From NCBI RefSeq assembly GCF_026016465.1, contig NZ_CP100390.1, positions 3,330,501 through 3,394,500 on the forward strand: a DNA stretch of 64,000 bases, read 5' to 3'. Of the stretch, positions 46,934 through 56,740 are shown in pieces. Numbering within the stretch: the first letter of the stretch is position 1; each line of letters begins with the position of its first letter. The position numbers and the translations under genes are program-made. The notes below the pieces were generated by a model. The model was not told where the DNA came from. It ran no database searches and saw only the letters and a program-made list of their open reading frames with translations. This DNA comes from Alkalimarinus alittae (GTDB lineage: Bacteria > Pseudomonadota > Gammaproteobacteria > Pseudomonadales > Oleiphilaceae).

Positions 46934-48241
46934 CTATTTCAAATACGCTTCTAATTCATTTCTAAATGCCGCTTGTACACCTAAATTTTTCATCATCCAG
47001 TAATGTCCTGCAATTAAACGGTCAATAAACAGGCTTTCTACTGGAGGCTTAAAAGAGTCTAGGTGCTTAAATACCGTCGGGGCTTTTGACGCGACTTTAG
47101 TGTGCAAACTCGCTTGTGCGAAATCGTAAATTTCATCTTTATGCTCAAAGGGTGTGATAAAAATATCACGCCACATTGCGTAATACCCTTCATCCAAAGC
47201 GGGTTTTCCTTCTACTCTGACACCCAATTCAATCAAGCGTTTATCAAGTAGTTTGTAGTCTTTGCCAATACCCGCATTAAGCGCGGCTTTGTAGGCTGTC
47301 ACAATTTCTGGCTTTAGCTGCTTAACACAGCCAAAATCGTACATGATGACGGTGCCGTCTGGGCGGAAAGCGAAATTTCCAGCATGCGGGTCGCCGTGAA
47401 TACACTGAAATTTAAACAGTTGGTCTGCCATGGTCGTGAAGATGCGATGACCGATTAGGTTAATGACATCTTGGGTATATATAGACCGATCAAGCTCACT
47501 TAAGTGATCCCCTTCTACCAACTCCATCGTCAATATCCGGCGTGTCGATAACTCATCAAGCACGGTTGGGATTATAAGCCCTTCGTCATCCTTATGAAAT
47601 TCTTGAAACCGCTTTATGTTTGTAGCTTCGTTTTGATAATCCAGCTCTTCATGTAGCCGCTCGAGTATCTCTTGAAATAATTGGTCTACGCTTTCTTTGG
47701 GTATTTTAAGCAAGCCACCCAGTTTAAGGGTCATTCTCAGCTGCTTTAGATCTGAATCACAAGATTTATCAACCCCAGGATATTGAACCTTTACAATAAC
47801 TTCACGCCCGTCTTTAGTTTTTGCTCGATGTACTTGTCCTATCGACGCAGCGGCATATGGTTCTTGGTCAAACGTGTCAAAAATAGCTTCAGGTTCTGCG
47901 CCAAGCTCATCTTTTATCTGCTGACGAATAAGCGAGAAGTCCATTGGAGGGGCTTCTTTTTGAAGCTTTTGTAGCGCAGATGAGAACTCTTTCGGTAAGA
48001 AATCTTGCGTTTGCGAGGCAATTTGCCCGACCTTCATCACGGCGCCCTTTAACTCTCCTAGTGTCGATACGATATCATTTGCCATTTTATCGTAGGTTTT
48101 CGAGCGGCGGTCTTCTTTCTCGTCATCAGAACTAAAGCTACTTCTCACCTTTTCTGACGCATAGCGGCCCGCGACGCTAGCGGTCATGCCTGCTAGCTTC
48201 ATAAAGCGCCCAGTTCGGGTCGTCACTGATTTCTTAGCCAT
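46934..48241 (-). CDS. ABC1/AarF/UbiB-family kinase-like protein
   Basis: 435 aa, atypical kinase of the ADCK/UbiB family. The N-terminal KVGQIASQTQDFLPKEF contains the KxGQ motif, the alanine-rich loop is AAASIGQVHRA, Lys in VIVKVQYPG, catalytic HGDPHAGNF and metal-binding YDFGCVK. Most close homologues have a C-terminal membrane helix, which is not clear here. The ubiE-ubiJ-ubiB arrangement is absent, so this may be a UbiB paralogue rather than the ubiquinone-synthesis protein. It lies 38 bp downstream of the FAH-family gene on the same strand. Confidence 0.86.
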   Translation of the reverse strand: MAKKSVTTRTGRFMKLAGMTASVAGRYASEKVRSSFSSDDEKEDRRSKTYDKMANDIVSTLGELKGAVMKVGQIASQTQDFLPKEFSSALQKLQKEAPPMDFSLIRQQIKDELGAEPEAIFDTFDQEPYAAASIGQVHRAKTKDGREVIVKVQYPGVDKSCDSDLKQLRMTLKLGGLLKIPKESVDQLFQEILERLHEELDYQNEATNIKRFQEFHKDDEGLIIPTVLDELSTRRILTMELVEGDHLSELDRSIYTQDVINLIGHRIFTTMADQLFKFQCIHGDPHAGNFAFRPDGTVIMYDFGCVKQLKPEIVTAYKAALNAGIGKDYKLLDKRLIELGVRVEGKPALDEGYYAMWRDIFITPFEHKDEIYDFAQASLHTKVASKAPTVFKHLDSFKPPVESLFIDRLIAGHYWMMKNLGVQAAFRNELEAYLK

Positions 48242-48279
48242 AGCGTTATTATCCGACAGAGTCTATTAATTAGCGTCTA

Positions 48280-48957
48280 TTACTTAACGACTGTCTCAAT
48301 ATACAAGACAGATTCTAGACTTGCAGCCAGTTTAGCACCAGACGGCAAAAGCCCTACTCCAGCAGGCGTACCTGTTAGCACTACATCCCCCGGCTCTAGT
48401 GTAAAGTGCTGGCTAATATAGGCTATTAACGGCGTTACCGCTGTAATCATCTCATTAGTATGACCATGCTGACGCAGCTTGCCATTAATACTTAATGAAA
48501 ACTCAATATTATCTGAGTTTTGTATGGCGTCAGGGCTTACAAAAACGGATAACGGGCAAGCACCATCAAAGCTTTTGGCAATCTCCCAGGGATGTCCTTT
48601 AGCTTTTAATTCGCCCTGCAAGTCTCGCAGCGTCAAATCCAAAGCCAACCCGTAACCTGCAATCGCCTCTTTAATTTTTTCAGCACCGCCATTATCTTCT
48701 CTAACGTCCGTTAACGGTTTGCCGATCAGGATCGCTAATTCAACTTCATAGTGCGTGTCTCCCTTTCCTTTTGGCAATGTGATTGCTTCAGAGAAAGGTG
48801 TCACCGTCGTCGCTGGTTTTATAAAAAGAATGGGGGTCGATGGGATGGGGTTATTAAGTTCTTTTGCATGCTCGGCATAATTACGCCCCACACAAACAAC
48901 CTTACCTAGTGGGGGTTCAAATTTTGCGCCATCAGAAAACTGATGTTGGTAGGCCAT
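48280..48957 (-). CDS. Fumarylacetoacetate hydrolase family protein (YcgM-like)
   Basis: 225 aa FAH-domain hydrolase. KVVCVGRNYAEHAKELNNP opens the fold; the metal-binding acidic cluster is visible as HYEVELAILIGKPL and LDLTLRDLQ, and the end reads PGDVVLTGTPAGVGLL. Members act as acylpyruvases, oxaloacetate decarboxylases or fumarylpyruvate hydrolases; the length and motifs match E. coli YcgM (219 aa). It is 53 bp downstream of the D-2-hydroxyglutarate dehydrogenase gene on the same strand, suggesting a role with 2-oxoacids. Confidence 0.87.
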   Translation of the reverse strand: MAYQHQFSDGAKFEPPLGKVVCVGRNYAEHAKELNNPIPSTPILFIKPATTVTPFSEAITLPKGKGDTHYEVELAILIGKPLTDVREDNGGAEKIKEAIAGYGLALDLTLRDLQGELKAKGHPWEIAKSFDGACPLSVFVSPDAIQNSDNIEFSLSINGKLRQHGHTNEMITAVTPLIAYISQHFTLEPGDVVLTGTPAGVGLLPSGAKLAASLESVLYIETVVK

Positions 48958-49010
48958 AACATCTCCATTTGAAGGTATTCCGGGTGAGCAGGACTCACCC
49001 GGGCAGGTCT

Positions 49011-50405
49011 TTATAGGTCGATCACTTTCCCTGGGTTCATGATATTGTTCGGATCAAACACACGCTTGATTCCCTTCATATATTCAATCTCAATAGGGCT
49101 TCGGGTGTAGCTCAAATAATCTTTTTTAGTTAAGCCTACACCGTGCTCAGCAGAAACACTGCCGTTATACTTTTCGACGATTTCGAATACCCACTTATTC
49201 ACTTGTAGGCACTTCTCGAAAAAATCTTCTTTTGCAAGATCTGCAGGTTTAAGAATATTGAGGTGTAAGTTTCCATCGCCGATGTGACCAAACCAGATAA
49301 TTTCAAAATCAGGGTAATGCTCTGTAACGACCGCATCAATTTCTTGTAAAAACTGAGGCACTTTAGACACCACGACCGAAATATCATTTTTGTACGGTGT
49401 ATGGGGCGCAATAGACTCTGAAATACCTTCGCGCAAACGCCACAAGTTTTGTGCCTGTGTTTCGCTTTGACTGATCACGCCGTCAACAACCCAACCCTCT
49501 TCTACGCACTTTTCAAACAAGGCCATAGCGTCGTCCATCACGTCATCTGAAATTGCTTCAAACTCTAGCAATGCATAGTAGGGCGCTTCACCTTCAAACG
49601 GTGCTTGAACATCACCATGAGCCAATACGTGCCCCATCGCTTGGTGAGAGAAAAATTCATACGCGGTTAAGTCGATCTGCTGCTGGAAGGTCTGAAGAAC
49701 ATCCATGGTATTGGTTAAGTCGCTTAAACCTAAAACCAGAACTGTAAGGTTTGTCGGTTGACGCGTTAGTTTCATCGTTGCTTCGGTAATAAAACCGAGA
49801 GTTCCTTCGGCACCAATGAACAAATGGCGAATATCATAGCCGGTATTGTTTTTCTCAAGGTCTTTGTTCAGCTCAAGGATATCGCCATTACCGGTCACAA
49901 CTTTAAGCCCTGAAACCCAGTCACGGCTCATGCCATAACGAATCACCTTAATACCACCTGCATTAGTAGATAGATTTCCACCTAACTGGCTTGAACCTGC
50001 AGAAGCGAAGTCCACAGGGTAATAAAGCCCTTGCTGCTCGGCGTAGTCTTGTAGTTGTTGAGTAATAACGCCCGACTGACACTTAACCGTGCGATCACTG
50101 GCACTAAAATCAAGGATTTGATTCATGTAATCAAACGACACAACTATTTCGCCATTAGTGGCAACCGCGCCAGCACTGAGTCCTGTTCGACCGCCTGAAG
50201 GTACAAGCCCGATATTGTGCTTATTAGCAAACTTAACCACAGACTGCACTTGCTCCGTGCTCTTCGGGAACACAATCGCTAAAGGCTTAGGCTCATGGAT
50301 TTTTGTCCAGTCTTTGCCAAAGGTCTGCAATGAGTCTTCATCAACTCTTACTTTACCTTCATCAACCAAGTTTTTTAGCTCTTCAATCATCTGCTCTGGG
50401 GCCAT
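49011..50405 (-). CDS. FAD-linked D-2-hydroxyglutarate dehydrogenase
   Basis: 464-aa flavoprotein of the VAO/D-lactate dehydrogenase family. The FAD-binding half has PSGGRTGLSAGAVATN (about 70-85) and FASAGSSQLGGNLSTNAGG; the C-terminal substrate half has WFGHIGDGNLHLN (metal His) and SAEHGVGLTKK, ending FDPNNIMNPGK. The gene is divergent from serA. In Pseudomonas the same neighbour (PA0317-type) encodes D-2-hydroxyglutarate dehydrogenase, which removes the D-2-hydroxyglutarate that SerA makes from 2-oxoglutarate while helping to drive serine synthesis. The specific substrate is inferred from that synteny. Confidence 0.87.
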   Translation of the reverse strand: MAPEQMIEELKNLVDEGKVRVDEDSLQTFGKDWTKIHEPKPLAIVFPKSTEQVQSVVKFANKHNIGLVPSGGRTGLSAGAVATNGEIVVSFDYMNQILDFSASDRTVKCQSGVITQQLQDYAEQQGLYYPVDFASAGSSQLGGNLSTNAGGIKVIRYGMSRDWVSGLKVVTGNGDILELNKDLEKNNTGYDIRHLFIGAEGTLGFITEATMKLTRQPTNLTVLVLGLSDLTNTMDVLQTFQQQIDLTAYEFFSHQAMGHVLAHGDVQAPFEGEAPYYALLEFEAISDDVMDDAMALFEKCVEEGWVVDGVISQSETQAQNLWRLREGISESIAPHTPYKNDISVVVSKVPQFLQEIDAVVTEHYPDFEIIWFGHIGDGNLHLNILKPADLAKEDFFEKCLQVNKWVFEIVEKYNGSVSAEHGVGLTKKDYLSYTRSPIEIEYMKGIKRVFDPNNIMNPGKVIDL

Positions 50406-50643
50406 AGTTCTCTCGAAACCTTTAATTCACAAAAATCTTGCTAAAAATAGCGGTGTCTTGATTAAAATCACGCCGACTCTATATTTGATGCCGTGCACTC
50501 ACTGCTAATTATGGTATCATATCGCGCTTATTCTGTTGATCTCGGCTTGCTATTTCAATGAAAATTTCTTCAATTAGTCATTTTTATTTCTCCAGCCAGC
50601 CTGATTCTATTGCTTCCTACCATGCAAAGGTTAATCAAACATC

Positions 50644-51873
50644 ATGACTACGACGTCACTCGATAAGAGCAAGATTAAATTCCTTCTTCTTGAAGGGCTT
50701 CACCAATCCGCCGTCGACACCTTGAATGCTGCTGGCTATACCAATATCGAATACTTGACGACTTCTCTTTCAGAAGAAGAGTTGATCGAAAAGATTAAAG
50801 ATGTTCACTTCATTGGTATTCGTTCACGTACGCAGCTCACAGAGAATGTTTTTGCCGCGGCTAAAAAGCTAATTGCAGTAGGTTGTTTCTGTATCGGAAC
50901 CAATCAGGTGAATCTATTAGCAGCCCTTTCGAAAGGGGTTCCTGTATTTAACGCACCGTTCTCAAACACTCGTAGTGTCGCTGAGCTTGTATTAGCTCAA
51001 GCGATTTTGTTGCTACGCGGTGTGCCAGAGAAAAACGCAGTTTGTCATCGTGGTGGTTGGTTAAAATCAGCTGTAAACAGCTATGAAATCCGTGGTAAGA
51101 AACTCGGTATTATCGGCTACGGAAGCATCGGCACTCAGTTTAGTGTTTTAGCTGAATCACTCGGTATGAAAGTTTACTTTTATGATGTCGTTACAAAGCT
51201 ACCGCTAGGAAATGCCACTCAAGTAGGGACATTAAAAGAGTTGCTTGAAATCTCTGACATTGTCAGCCTTCATGTTCCTGAAACACCTGCCACTAAATAT
51301 ATGTTTGGTGCTGAACAGTTTGAGCAAATGAAGCAAGATAGCATTCTTATGAACGCTGCGCGCGGCACGGTTGTTGATATTGAAGCTCTAGCTGAAGCGA
51401 TTAAAAGCAAGAAGCTATTGGGTGCAGCGATTGATGTATTCCCTGTTGAACCTAAATCAAACAAAGAGGAATTTGTTTCTCCATTACGTGGTTTAGACAA
51501 TGTTATTCTTACGCCTCATGTCGGTGGTAGCACCATGGAAGCTCAAGAGAACATTGGTGTTGAAGTAGCTGAAAAGCTATCAACCTACAGTGACACAGGT
51601 ACTACCGTATCATCGGTTAACTTCCCTGAGGTAGCGTTACCTGCACACCCTTCTAAGCACCGTTTGCTGCATATTCACGAGAATGTACCCGGCGTTCTTT
51701 CAGAAATTAACAAAGTCTTCTCTGATAACGACATCAACATCGGTGGTCAGTACCTACAGACCAATGAAAAAGTCGGTTATGTAGTTGTTGAAGTAGACAA
51801 AGAGTACAGCACTCTAGCGCTAGAAAAGTTAAAGGCGGTTAAAGGTACGATCCGTTGTCGCGTACTTTACTAG
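50644..51873 (+). CDS. serA: D-3-phosphoglycerate dehydrogenase
   Basis: First step of serine synthesis, oxidising 3-phosphoglycerate with NAD+. Order: catalytic lobe, Rossmann cofactor domain with LGIIGYGSIGTQ (about 152-163), Arg in NAARGTVVD, Glu in the VFPVEP region, His in ILTPHVGGST, and a C-terminal ACT domain (~335-409; LLHIHENVPGVLSEINKVF) that senses serine. The 409 aa match E. coli SerA (410 aa). The divergent D-2-hydroxyglutarate dehydrogenase gene is its metabolic partner. A strong terminator follows at 51897-51924. Confidence 0.97.
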   Translation: MTTTSLDKSKIKFLLLEGLHQSAVDTLNAAGYTNIEYLTTSLSEEELIEKIKDVHFIGIRSRTQLTENVFAAAKKLIAVGCFCIGTNQVNLLAALSKGVPVFNAPFSNTRSVAELVLAQAILLLRGVPEKNAVCHRGGWLKSAVNSYEIRGKKLGIIGYGSIGTQFSVLAESLGMKVYFYDVVTKLPLGNATQVGTLKELLEISDIVSLHVPETPATKYMFGAEQFEQMKQDSILMNAARGTVVDIEALAEAIKSKKLLGAAIDVFPVEPKSNKEEFVSPLRGLDNVILTPHVGGSTMEAQENIGVEVAEKLSTYSDTGTTVSSVNFPEVALPAHPSKHRLLHIHENVPGVLSEINKVFSDNDINIGGQYLQTNEKVGYVVVEVDKEYSTLALEKLKAVKGTIRCRVLY

Positions 51874-51896
51874 GCTGCTTTTAATCAAACAGGTAC

Positions 51897-51924
51897 AAAA
51901 AAGGGGCTCTAAAGCCCCTTTTTT
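51897..51924. terminator. Strong two-way terminator after serA
   Basis: AAAAAAGGGGCT (51897-51908), loop CTAA, AGCCCCTTTTTT (51913-51924). GC stem with A- and T-tracts, so it works in either direction between serA and the convergent OmpA-lipoprotein gene. Confidence 0.9.
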
Positions 51925-51943
51925 ATTACTCAACGATTAATTA

Positions 51944-52600
51944 TTACTTCAATGGTAATAATTTCAACTCTACACGTCGATTTGCTTCACGACCTGCAGC
52001 CGAACTGTTGCTCGCAATTGGGTAACGAGGTCCAAGACCGGATGCATGTATGCGTCCTGATGGAATTTCTTGGGTCTGCAAGAAGTACTTAACACTATTA
52101 GCACGTTGCTCACTTAACGTCTGATTTAAGCTTAACGAACCCGTTGAGTCGGTATGACCTTCAACCTGTATAGCCGTCTCATCAAACTCCTTCAACACAA
52201 CCGCCACTGACGCTAACACATCTGTAAAGTTACTTTTTATATTAGACTTACCGGTATCAAAGGTAATGTTGCCAGGCATGATCAGTGTAATCTCATCGCC
52301 AGAACGAGCAACCTGTACACCTGAACCTTGCAGCTGGTGACGTAGTTTAGCTTCTTGCTGGTCCATGTAATAACCAATACCGCCTCCCATTGCGCCGCCT
52401 GCAGCAGCACCAATCAAGGCACCCTTACCACGGTCTTTTTTGCTTGAAGAAGCAACACCAATCGCAGCACCCGCTAATGCACCAATAGCAGCGCCAGTCG
52501 TTGCACTAGACACTTTTTCTTCACCTGTGTAAGGGTCGTATGTCATACAACCCGATGCCAACACAGATACTATTGCAATACTTAATCCCTTCCGAATCAT
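51944..52600 (-). CDS. OmpA-family lipoprotein with glycine-zipper region (YiaD-like)
   Basis: 218 aa. Lipoprotein signal ends VLASGC (Cys18). Residues ~32-75 form a glycine/alanine zipper (TGAAIGALAGAAIGVA and GALIGAAAGGAMGGGIGYYMD), and residues ~95-215 an OmpA peptidoglycan-binding domain with FDTGKSNI, VEGHTDSTGSLSLNQTLSEQRA and AAGREANRRVEL. It probably anchors the outer membrane to the wall. The architecture is that of E. coli YiaD. A GGAGGTT-type ribosome site stands before the ATG. Confidence 0.92.
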   Translation of the reverse strand: MIRKGLSIAIVSVLASGCMTYDPYTGEEKVSSATTGAAIGALAGAAIGVASSSKKDRGKGALIGAAAGGAMGGGIGYYMDQQEAKLRHQLQGSGVQVARSGDEITLIMPGNITFDTGKSNIKSNFTDVLASVAVVLKEFDETAIQVEGHTDSTGSLSLNQTLSEQRANSVKYFLQTQEIPSGRIHASGLGPRYPIASNSSAAGREANRRVELKLLPLK

Positions 52601-52650
52601 TACTCTACAACCTCCTAATGGTTACTAATTTTTAGTTTAATCGATTCACG

Positions 52651-53610
52651 TTAAGACGATGCTAATACACCATCAATATAATTGAAAACGTCCTGTCGTA
52701 TTTCTTCGGACTCATTCACTAAATGATGTCGCCCTTTGGGCAGATAATGTACATCTACCTCAGAAAATTTCTGTTGTAGAACCGTAATATTGTGACGCCA
52801 GTCTACGGTCATATCTCGTTTACCCTGAACAATTGAGACATGGCCTTTTATAGAGCCGGTACTTTCTATCGCTCTTATCCACAATCGTAAAGCCGTAATC
52901 CACTCAATAGACATTATTCGCGACTGCAGCGGGTCATGTTTTTTTAGAAATTTGATAAACACTGGATCATTACTATTTTCTGAAAAAACACGCTTCCAAG
53001 TACTAATAAAAGGCCCTACGACAGAGTGCATAAATAATGCGCCCTTCCACCCCATCGGTCTGACCAATGGCGCCAGCAAAACCACCTTTTCAAAAAACGG
53101 TTCAGCAAACTGCTGGGTACGATTTAACAAATGATCAATCAACACCGCGCCACCTGTACTCTGACCAATACCATAAAAAGGAGCGGTTATATTGTCTTGG
53201 CAAAGTGTTACGCAGCTTTTTAAGGCTAACTGATAATCATCAAACGATTTAATCGCCGTCGGTCGACCAGACGATAAACCATGGCCTGGCAGATCATAGG
53301 CAATAACGGCTAGGTTTTGCTCAAGGCAGTGTTTAATGAGGTGCCCATAAAGCCCCACATGATCAAAATAGCCATGAAAAATAAACACCGTTCCCTTTAT
53401 CGTTTTTGGCAGGTAGTAATGCATCGCCATACGATAACCAAGCGAATCAAAACTCCCTAAATAGTGATTTACATCGGGCAGCGTATCGCAAAAATCGATC
53501 TGATAATATCGGCAGTATCGCTTTGCTTCTTCAGTCAATTCAGGGAGATTTTTAAAGTCAAAGACTGGCATTCCAGCAATTAACCTACTCCGAGTCCATT
53601 CTTGTGTCAT
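52651..53610 (-). CDS. Alpha/beta hydrolase, lysophospholipase/monoglyceride lipase type
   Basis: I start at ATG 53610 (319 aa, MTQEWTRSRL). No signal peptide. The lid-less hydrolase_4 pattern is VFIFHGYFDHVGLYGHLI (oxyanion), YDLPGHGLSSG, and nucleophile GIGQSTGG (Ser in GQSTG), with late VQGKRDMTVDW (Asp) and KGRHHLVNES (His). PldB and monoacylglycerol lipases share this set. A role in turning over lysophospholipids or glycerides fits the lipolytic theme. It diverges from rhlE across a 262-bp region. Confidence 0.87.
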   Translation of the reverse strand: MTQEWTRSRLIAGMPVFDFKNLPELTEEAKRYCRYYQIDFCDTLPDVNHYLGSFDSLGYRMAMHYYLPKTIKGTVFIFHGYFDHVGLYGHLIKHCLEQNLAVIAYDLPGHGLSSGRPTAIKSFDDYQLALKSCVTLCQDNITAPFYGIGQSTGGAVLIDHLLNRTQQFAEPFFEKVVLLAPLVRPMGWKGALFMHSVVGPFISTWKRVFSENSNDPVFIKFLKKHDPLQSRIMSIEWITALRLWIRAIESTGSIKGHVSIVQGKRDMTVDWRHNITVLQQKFSEVDVHYLPKGRHHLVNESEEIRQDVFNYIDGVLASS

Positions 53611-53829
53611 AAACAATATTCAACAATTACAGGGTATATTTGAAAGTTCGACTAGCCTACCCCAAAGTCAGACTAATGGCGAAATAATATCATCTTGAAA
53701 TAGCCCTAGAACAGCCTGATTAGGGATATTTATAGATATCCAGCGCTAGAAGTTCTCTATTTTATTGACTCGCTTAAATAACATTCCGCTCTGAAGTGAA
53801 ATGATCTCACTAAGCGAGACGAAATCCTT

Positions 53830-53835
53830 TATAAT
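53830..53835 (+). promoter_or_regulatory. Candidate -10 box for the rhlE-type gene
   Basis: TATAAT 44 bp before the rhlE ATG, followed by TAGGAT at a proper distance from the start. No good -35 is visible 17 bp upstream; a small TCTC/GAGA inverted pair overlaps that region. Confidence 0.35.
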
Positions 53836-53878
53836 TCCCTTTCAATTTTGACTGTACGCGATTTACATAGGATTTTTC

Positions 53879-55183
53879 ATGATATTTTCATCTTTAGATT
53901 TGGCTCCTGAAATTCAGCAAGCCCTTGATGCCTGTGGTTACAGTCAGATGACCCCGATTCAAGAGCGCGCAATTATTCCTGCTCGACGAGGCCGCGACAT
54001 TTTAGCTAATGCCCAAACGGGGACCGGCAAAACCGCTGCATTCGCTATACCCATTCTACAACGGCTGCACGACAACCCAAAACCAACATTATCGGGTAAT
54101 ACGCGTGCACTAATTCTAACGCCGACCCGCGAACTTGCCGAACAATTAGCAGACACCATTAAGCGCTACGCACAGTTCTTACCGCTTTCAGTCATCGCCC
54201 TCTATGGCGGCGTGAAAATGAGCGGCCAGCAGAAAAAACTTAACGCCGGTGTCGATATCCTTATTTCAACACCTGGGCGCTTGCTAGAGCATATTGAACA
54301 GTGCAACGTTAACCTTTCTAAGGTTGAATATGTAGTACTGGATGAAGCCGACAGAATGCTAGATATGGGGTTTATTGCAGATGTGCAATCTCTGCTTCAA
54401 AAAGCACCTAAGAAGCGCCAAACATTATTATTTTCTGCCACCTTATCCAAATCCGTTAACGAGCTTGCACACAAGCTATTAGTTAACCATGAAGTGGTGA
54501 GTGTCGCGAAACAGAATGCCACTGCCGATACGGTTAAGCACACTGTTTACCCTGTTGAAGAGCGCCGCAAAGCCGAGCTGTTTGTAGAACTCATTAACAA
54601 ATACAACTGGTTTCAGGTGTTGGTGTTCACCAGCACAAAAGCGCAAGCAGATACGTTAATGCGTACGCTAAAAAAAGAAAAGTTTGATGTAGCACTTTGT
54701 CACGGTGATAAAAGCCAAGGCTCTCGCCGTAGAGCAATAGCCGATTTTAAGTCGGGTAAAATTCAAGTTCTCATATCAACAGAAGTCGCTGCTCGCGGGC
54801 TTGATATCCAAGGTCTTGAGCATGTCGTTAACTACAACCTACCCTACCTTGCAGAAGATTATGTTCACCGCATAGGGCGAACAGGACGTGCGGGAGCAGA
54901 AGGTCAGGCCATCTCATTTGTAAGCCGTGAGGAAGAGCGCGTACTTGATAATATAGAACGCCTTATTGGTTACACGATAGAGCGTGAAAGCCTACCTGGT
55001 TTTGAGGTAGGTAGCCGAGAAACACTATGGAATAACTTGGCAGAAAGCCCTCGCGCTGCCCGAACAAACAAGGCAACGCAAACCAAAATTATTCGAAACA
55101 AAGTAAATGCAGCAAAAAGCGGCAACCGAGGCCCTAATCGAGCCGCAGCAAAAACAACTAAGAAGAAAAAAGGTAAATCGTAG
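53879..55183 (+). CDS. rhlE: DEAD-box RNA helicase, RhlE type
   Basis: 434 aa. Q motif with FSSLDLAPEIQQAL and GYSQMTPIQ, Walker A AQTGTGKT, TPTRELAEQ, DEAD in VLDEADRMLDMGF, SAT, and HRIGRTGRAG. Helicase core spans ~1-370; the tail (~380-434) is basic and rich in Lys, Ala and Asn (TKKKKGKS), typical of the RhlE branch. RhlE-type enzymes help ribosome maturation and RNA turnover, mainly in the cold. A strong ribosome site (TAGGAT) precedes the ATG. Confidence 0.93.
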   Translation: MIFSSLDLAPEIQQALDACGYSQMTPIQERAIIPARRGRDILANAQTGTGKTAAFAIPILQRLHDNPKPTLSGNTRALILTPTRELAEQLADTIKRYAQFLPLSVIALYGGVKMSGQQKKLNAGVDILISTPGRLLEHIEQCNVNLSKVEYVVLDEADRMLDMGFIADVQSLLQKAPKKRQTLLFSATLSKSVNELAHKLLVNHEVVSVAKQNATADTVKHTVYPVEERRKAELFVELINKYNWFQVLVFTSTKAQADTLMRTLKKEKFDVALCHGDKSQGSRRRAIADFKSGKIQVLISTEVAARGLDIQGLEHVVNYNLPYLAEDYVHRIGRTGRAGAEGQAISFVSREEERVLDNIERLIGYTIERESLPGFEVGSRETLWNNLAESPRAARTNKATQTKIIRNKVNAAKSGNRGPNRAAAKTTKKKKGKS

Positions 55184-55192
55184 ATAGTTATC

Positions 55193-55221
55193 GGGGCGTG
55201 AGCAGTTCAATAATACGCCCC
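55193..55221 (+). terminator. Probable terminator after the rhlE-type gene
   Basis: GGGGCGT (55193-55199) and ACGCCCC (55215-55221) with a 15-base loop, 9 bp after the stop; followed by TCCCCATTTT, a weak T-tract. Confidence 0.5.
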
Positions 55222-55423
55222 TCCCCATTTTGCGTATCAAGCTATACTTAATCGCTACAGCGCCATACAACGCATAAATTAAGGTGGTGGACATCGACTC
55301 TGTCATCGAAAAACGATAGTTAGTTATTTGTGACAACTCATAAACATAGCACTACACTTTCAAGTAAGCGTCACTGAACAGCAACCTTAGTCTCGATACA
55401 CAATAAGAAGAAACAACCACTCT

Positions 55424-56740
55424 ATGGACATAAAACCAGTTTCTACAACGTTAGAATCCTTGTTTAAAACCGCTCAGTTCGCAATCAGTGACAGCAGCAC
55501 TTATATTCAACTGGTTGTTATTGCCGTTATCTATGCATTGTCGTTTGCGGTTGCTTATAAAATAAGGCGTAACGTTGGCCTTACTCGTAATGAGCCATTA
55601 GATAGCGCTCACCCTGTGCGTAAACTAGCCTTTAGAGTTGGCGGAATTTTATTTCCACTATTAGCCATCATACTCCTTCAAATTTCTACAATGGCAGGTA
55701 AAAGTCTCGCCTTTACACCTTGGCTAATTGAAACAGCCATAGGTATTGCAGTATTGTTATTTTTCAATTCTTTGATACGTGTTTTTGTTCAGCATTCGTT
55801 CGCTGCATCTTTGTTCAGATGGATCGGATTACCCATATTAATATTACATTTATTAGGCTTGCTACCTGCCGTCGTTAAGGCGCTTGAAGAAATATCTTTA
55901 GACGTCGGTAACATCAGTATATCTGCTTACGGTGTCACCAGAGTGCTGATTTTTGGCAGCTTCTTATTTTGGCTAGGCCGAGCCTCAAGTACCTTTGGCA
56001 AAGCAGTCATTAGAAAACAACCATCGCTCGATGTCCCGACCAAAGAAGTATTCAGCAAACTATTTGAAGTAGTACTTTTTTGTATTGTTGCACTGCTACT
56101 GCTCAACATTATGGGGATCAATTTAGCCACATTAGCCGTATTTGGTGGCGCACTCGGTGTCGGGCTAGGGTTAGGCTTACAATCCATTGCCTCTAACTTT
56201 ATATCCGGTATCATTATCTTACTCGATCACTCACTGACAGTAGGCGACTTTGTAGAGTTGGATGATGGCCGAAGTGGCATTGTTCGAGAATTTAGAATGC
56301 GTTATACCGTACTAGAAACCTACGACGGGAAAGATATTTTAGTACCTAACGAAAAGTTCATTTCTTCTTTGATGGTTAACTGGACTCACAAAGATCCTAA
56401 GCAAAGGTTTCGTGTCGATTTTTCTGTGCCGTATTCAACAGACGTACGCAGCATGGTTGAATTTATCAAAGTAGCCGTAGCCGAACATGAACAAGTTATA
56501 AGCGGCCCTGATGTGCCATTTGAAGAGCGTCCAGACTGTGAGATAGATAGTTTTGGCGACTCTGGCATCAACATGTTTGTCGAGTTTTGGATGTATGGCG
56601 TTGATGATGGTAAAAACAGAGTCGGCGGAGACTTGATGCTGATTATTCTAGAGACGTTAAAAGAAAATGGTATCGAAATACCCTTCCCTCAGCGTGAGGT
56701 TAAAATCCTTAACCCTGAACAATCTACTATTAAGAAATAA
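55424..56740 (+). CDS. Mechanosensitive channel with extended N-terminal membrane domain
   Basis: 438 aa MscS-family protein. Membrane segments at about 24-44, 68-88, 98-120, 125-148, 165-188, 215-235 and 240-275; the last is the pore helix (LAVFGGALGVGLGLGLQSIASNFISG, dense in Gly and Ala). Then the beta domain (HSLTVGDFVELDDGRSGIV, LETYDGKDILVPNEKF) and an alpha/beta domain ending FPQREVKIL. The extra N-terminal helices resemble MscK/YbdG-like subfamilies. AAGAAG is ahead of the ATG. Stand-alone gene; gating signals cannot be read from the sequence. Confidence 0.88.
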   Translation: MDIKPVSTTLESLFKTAQFAISDSSTYIQLVVIAVIYALSFAVAYKIRRNVGLTRNEPLDSAHPVRKLAFRVGGILFPLLAIILLQISTMAGKSLAFTPWLIETAIGIAVLLFFNSLIRVFVQHSFAASLFRWIGLPILILHLLGLLPAVVKALEEISLDVGNISISAYGVTRVLIFGSFLFWLGRASSTFGKAVIRKQPSLDVPTKEVFSKLFEVVLFCIVALLLLNIMGINLATLAVFGGALGVGLGLGLQSIASNFISGIIILLDHSLTVGDFVELDDGRSGIVREFRMRYTVLETYDGKDILVPNEKFISSLMVNWTHKDPKQRFRVDFSVPYSTDVRSMVEFIKVAVAEHEQVISGPDVPFEERPDCEIDSFGDSGINMFVEFWMYGVDDGKNRVGGDLMLIILETLKENGIEIPFPQREVKILNPEQSTIKK

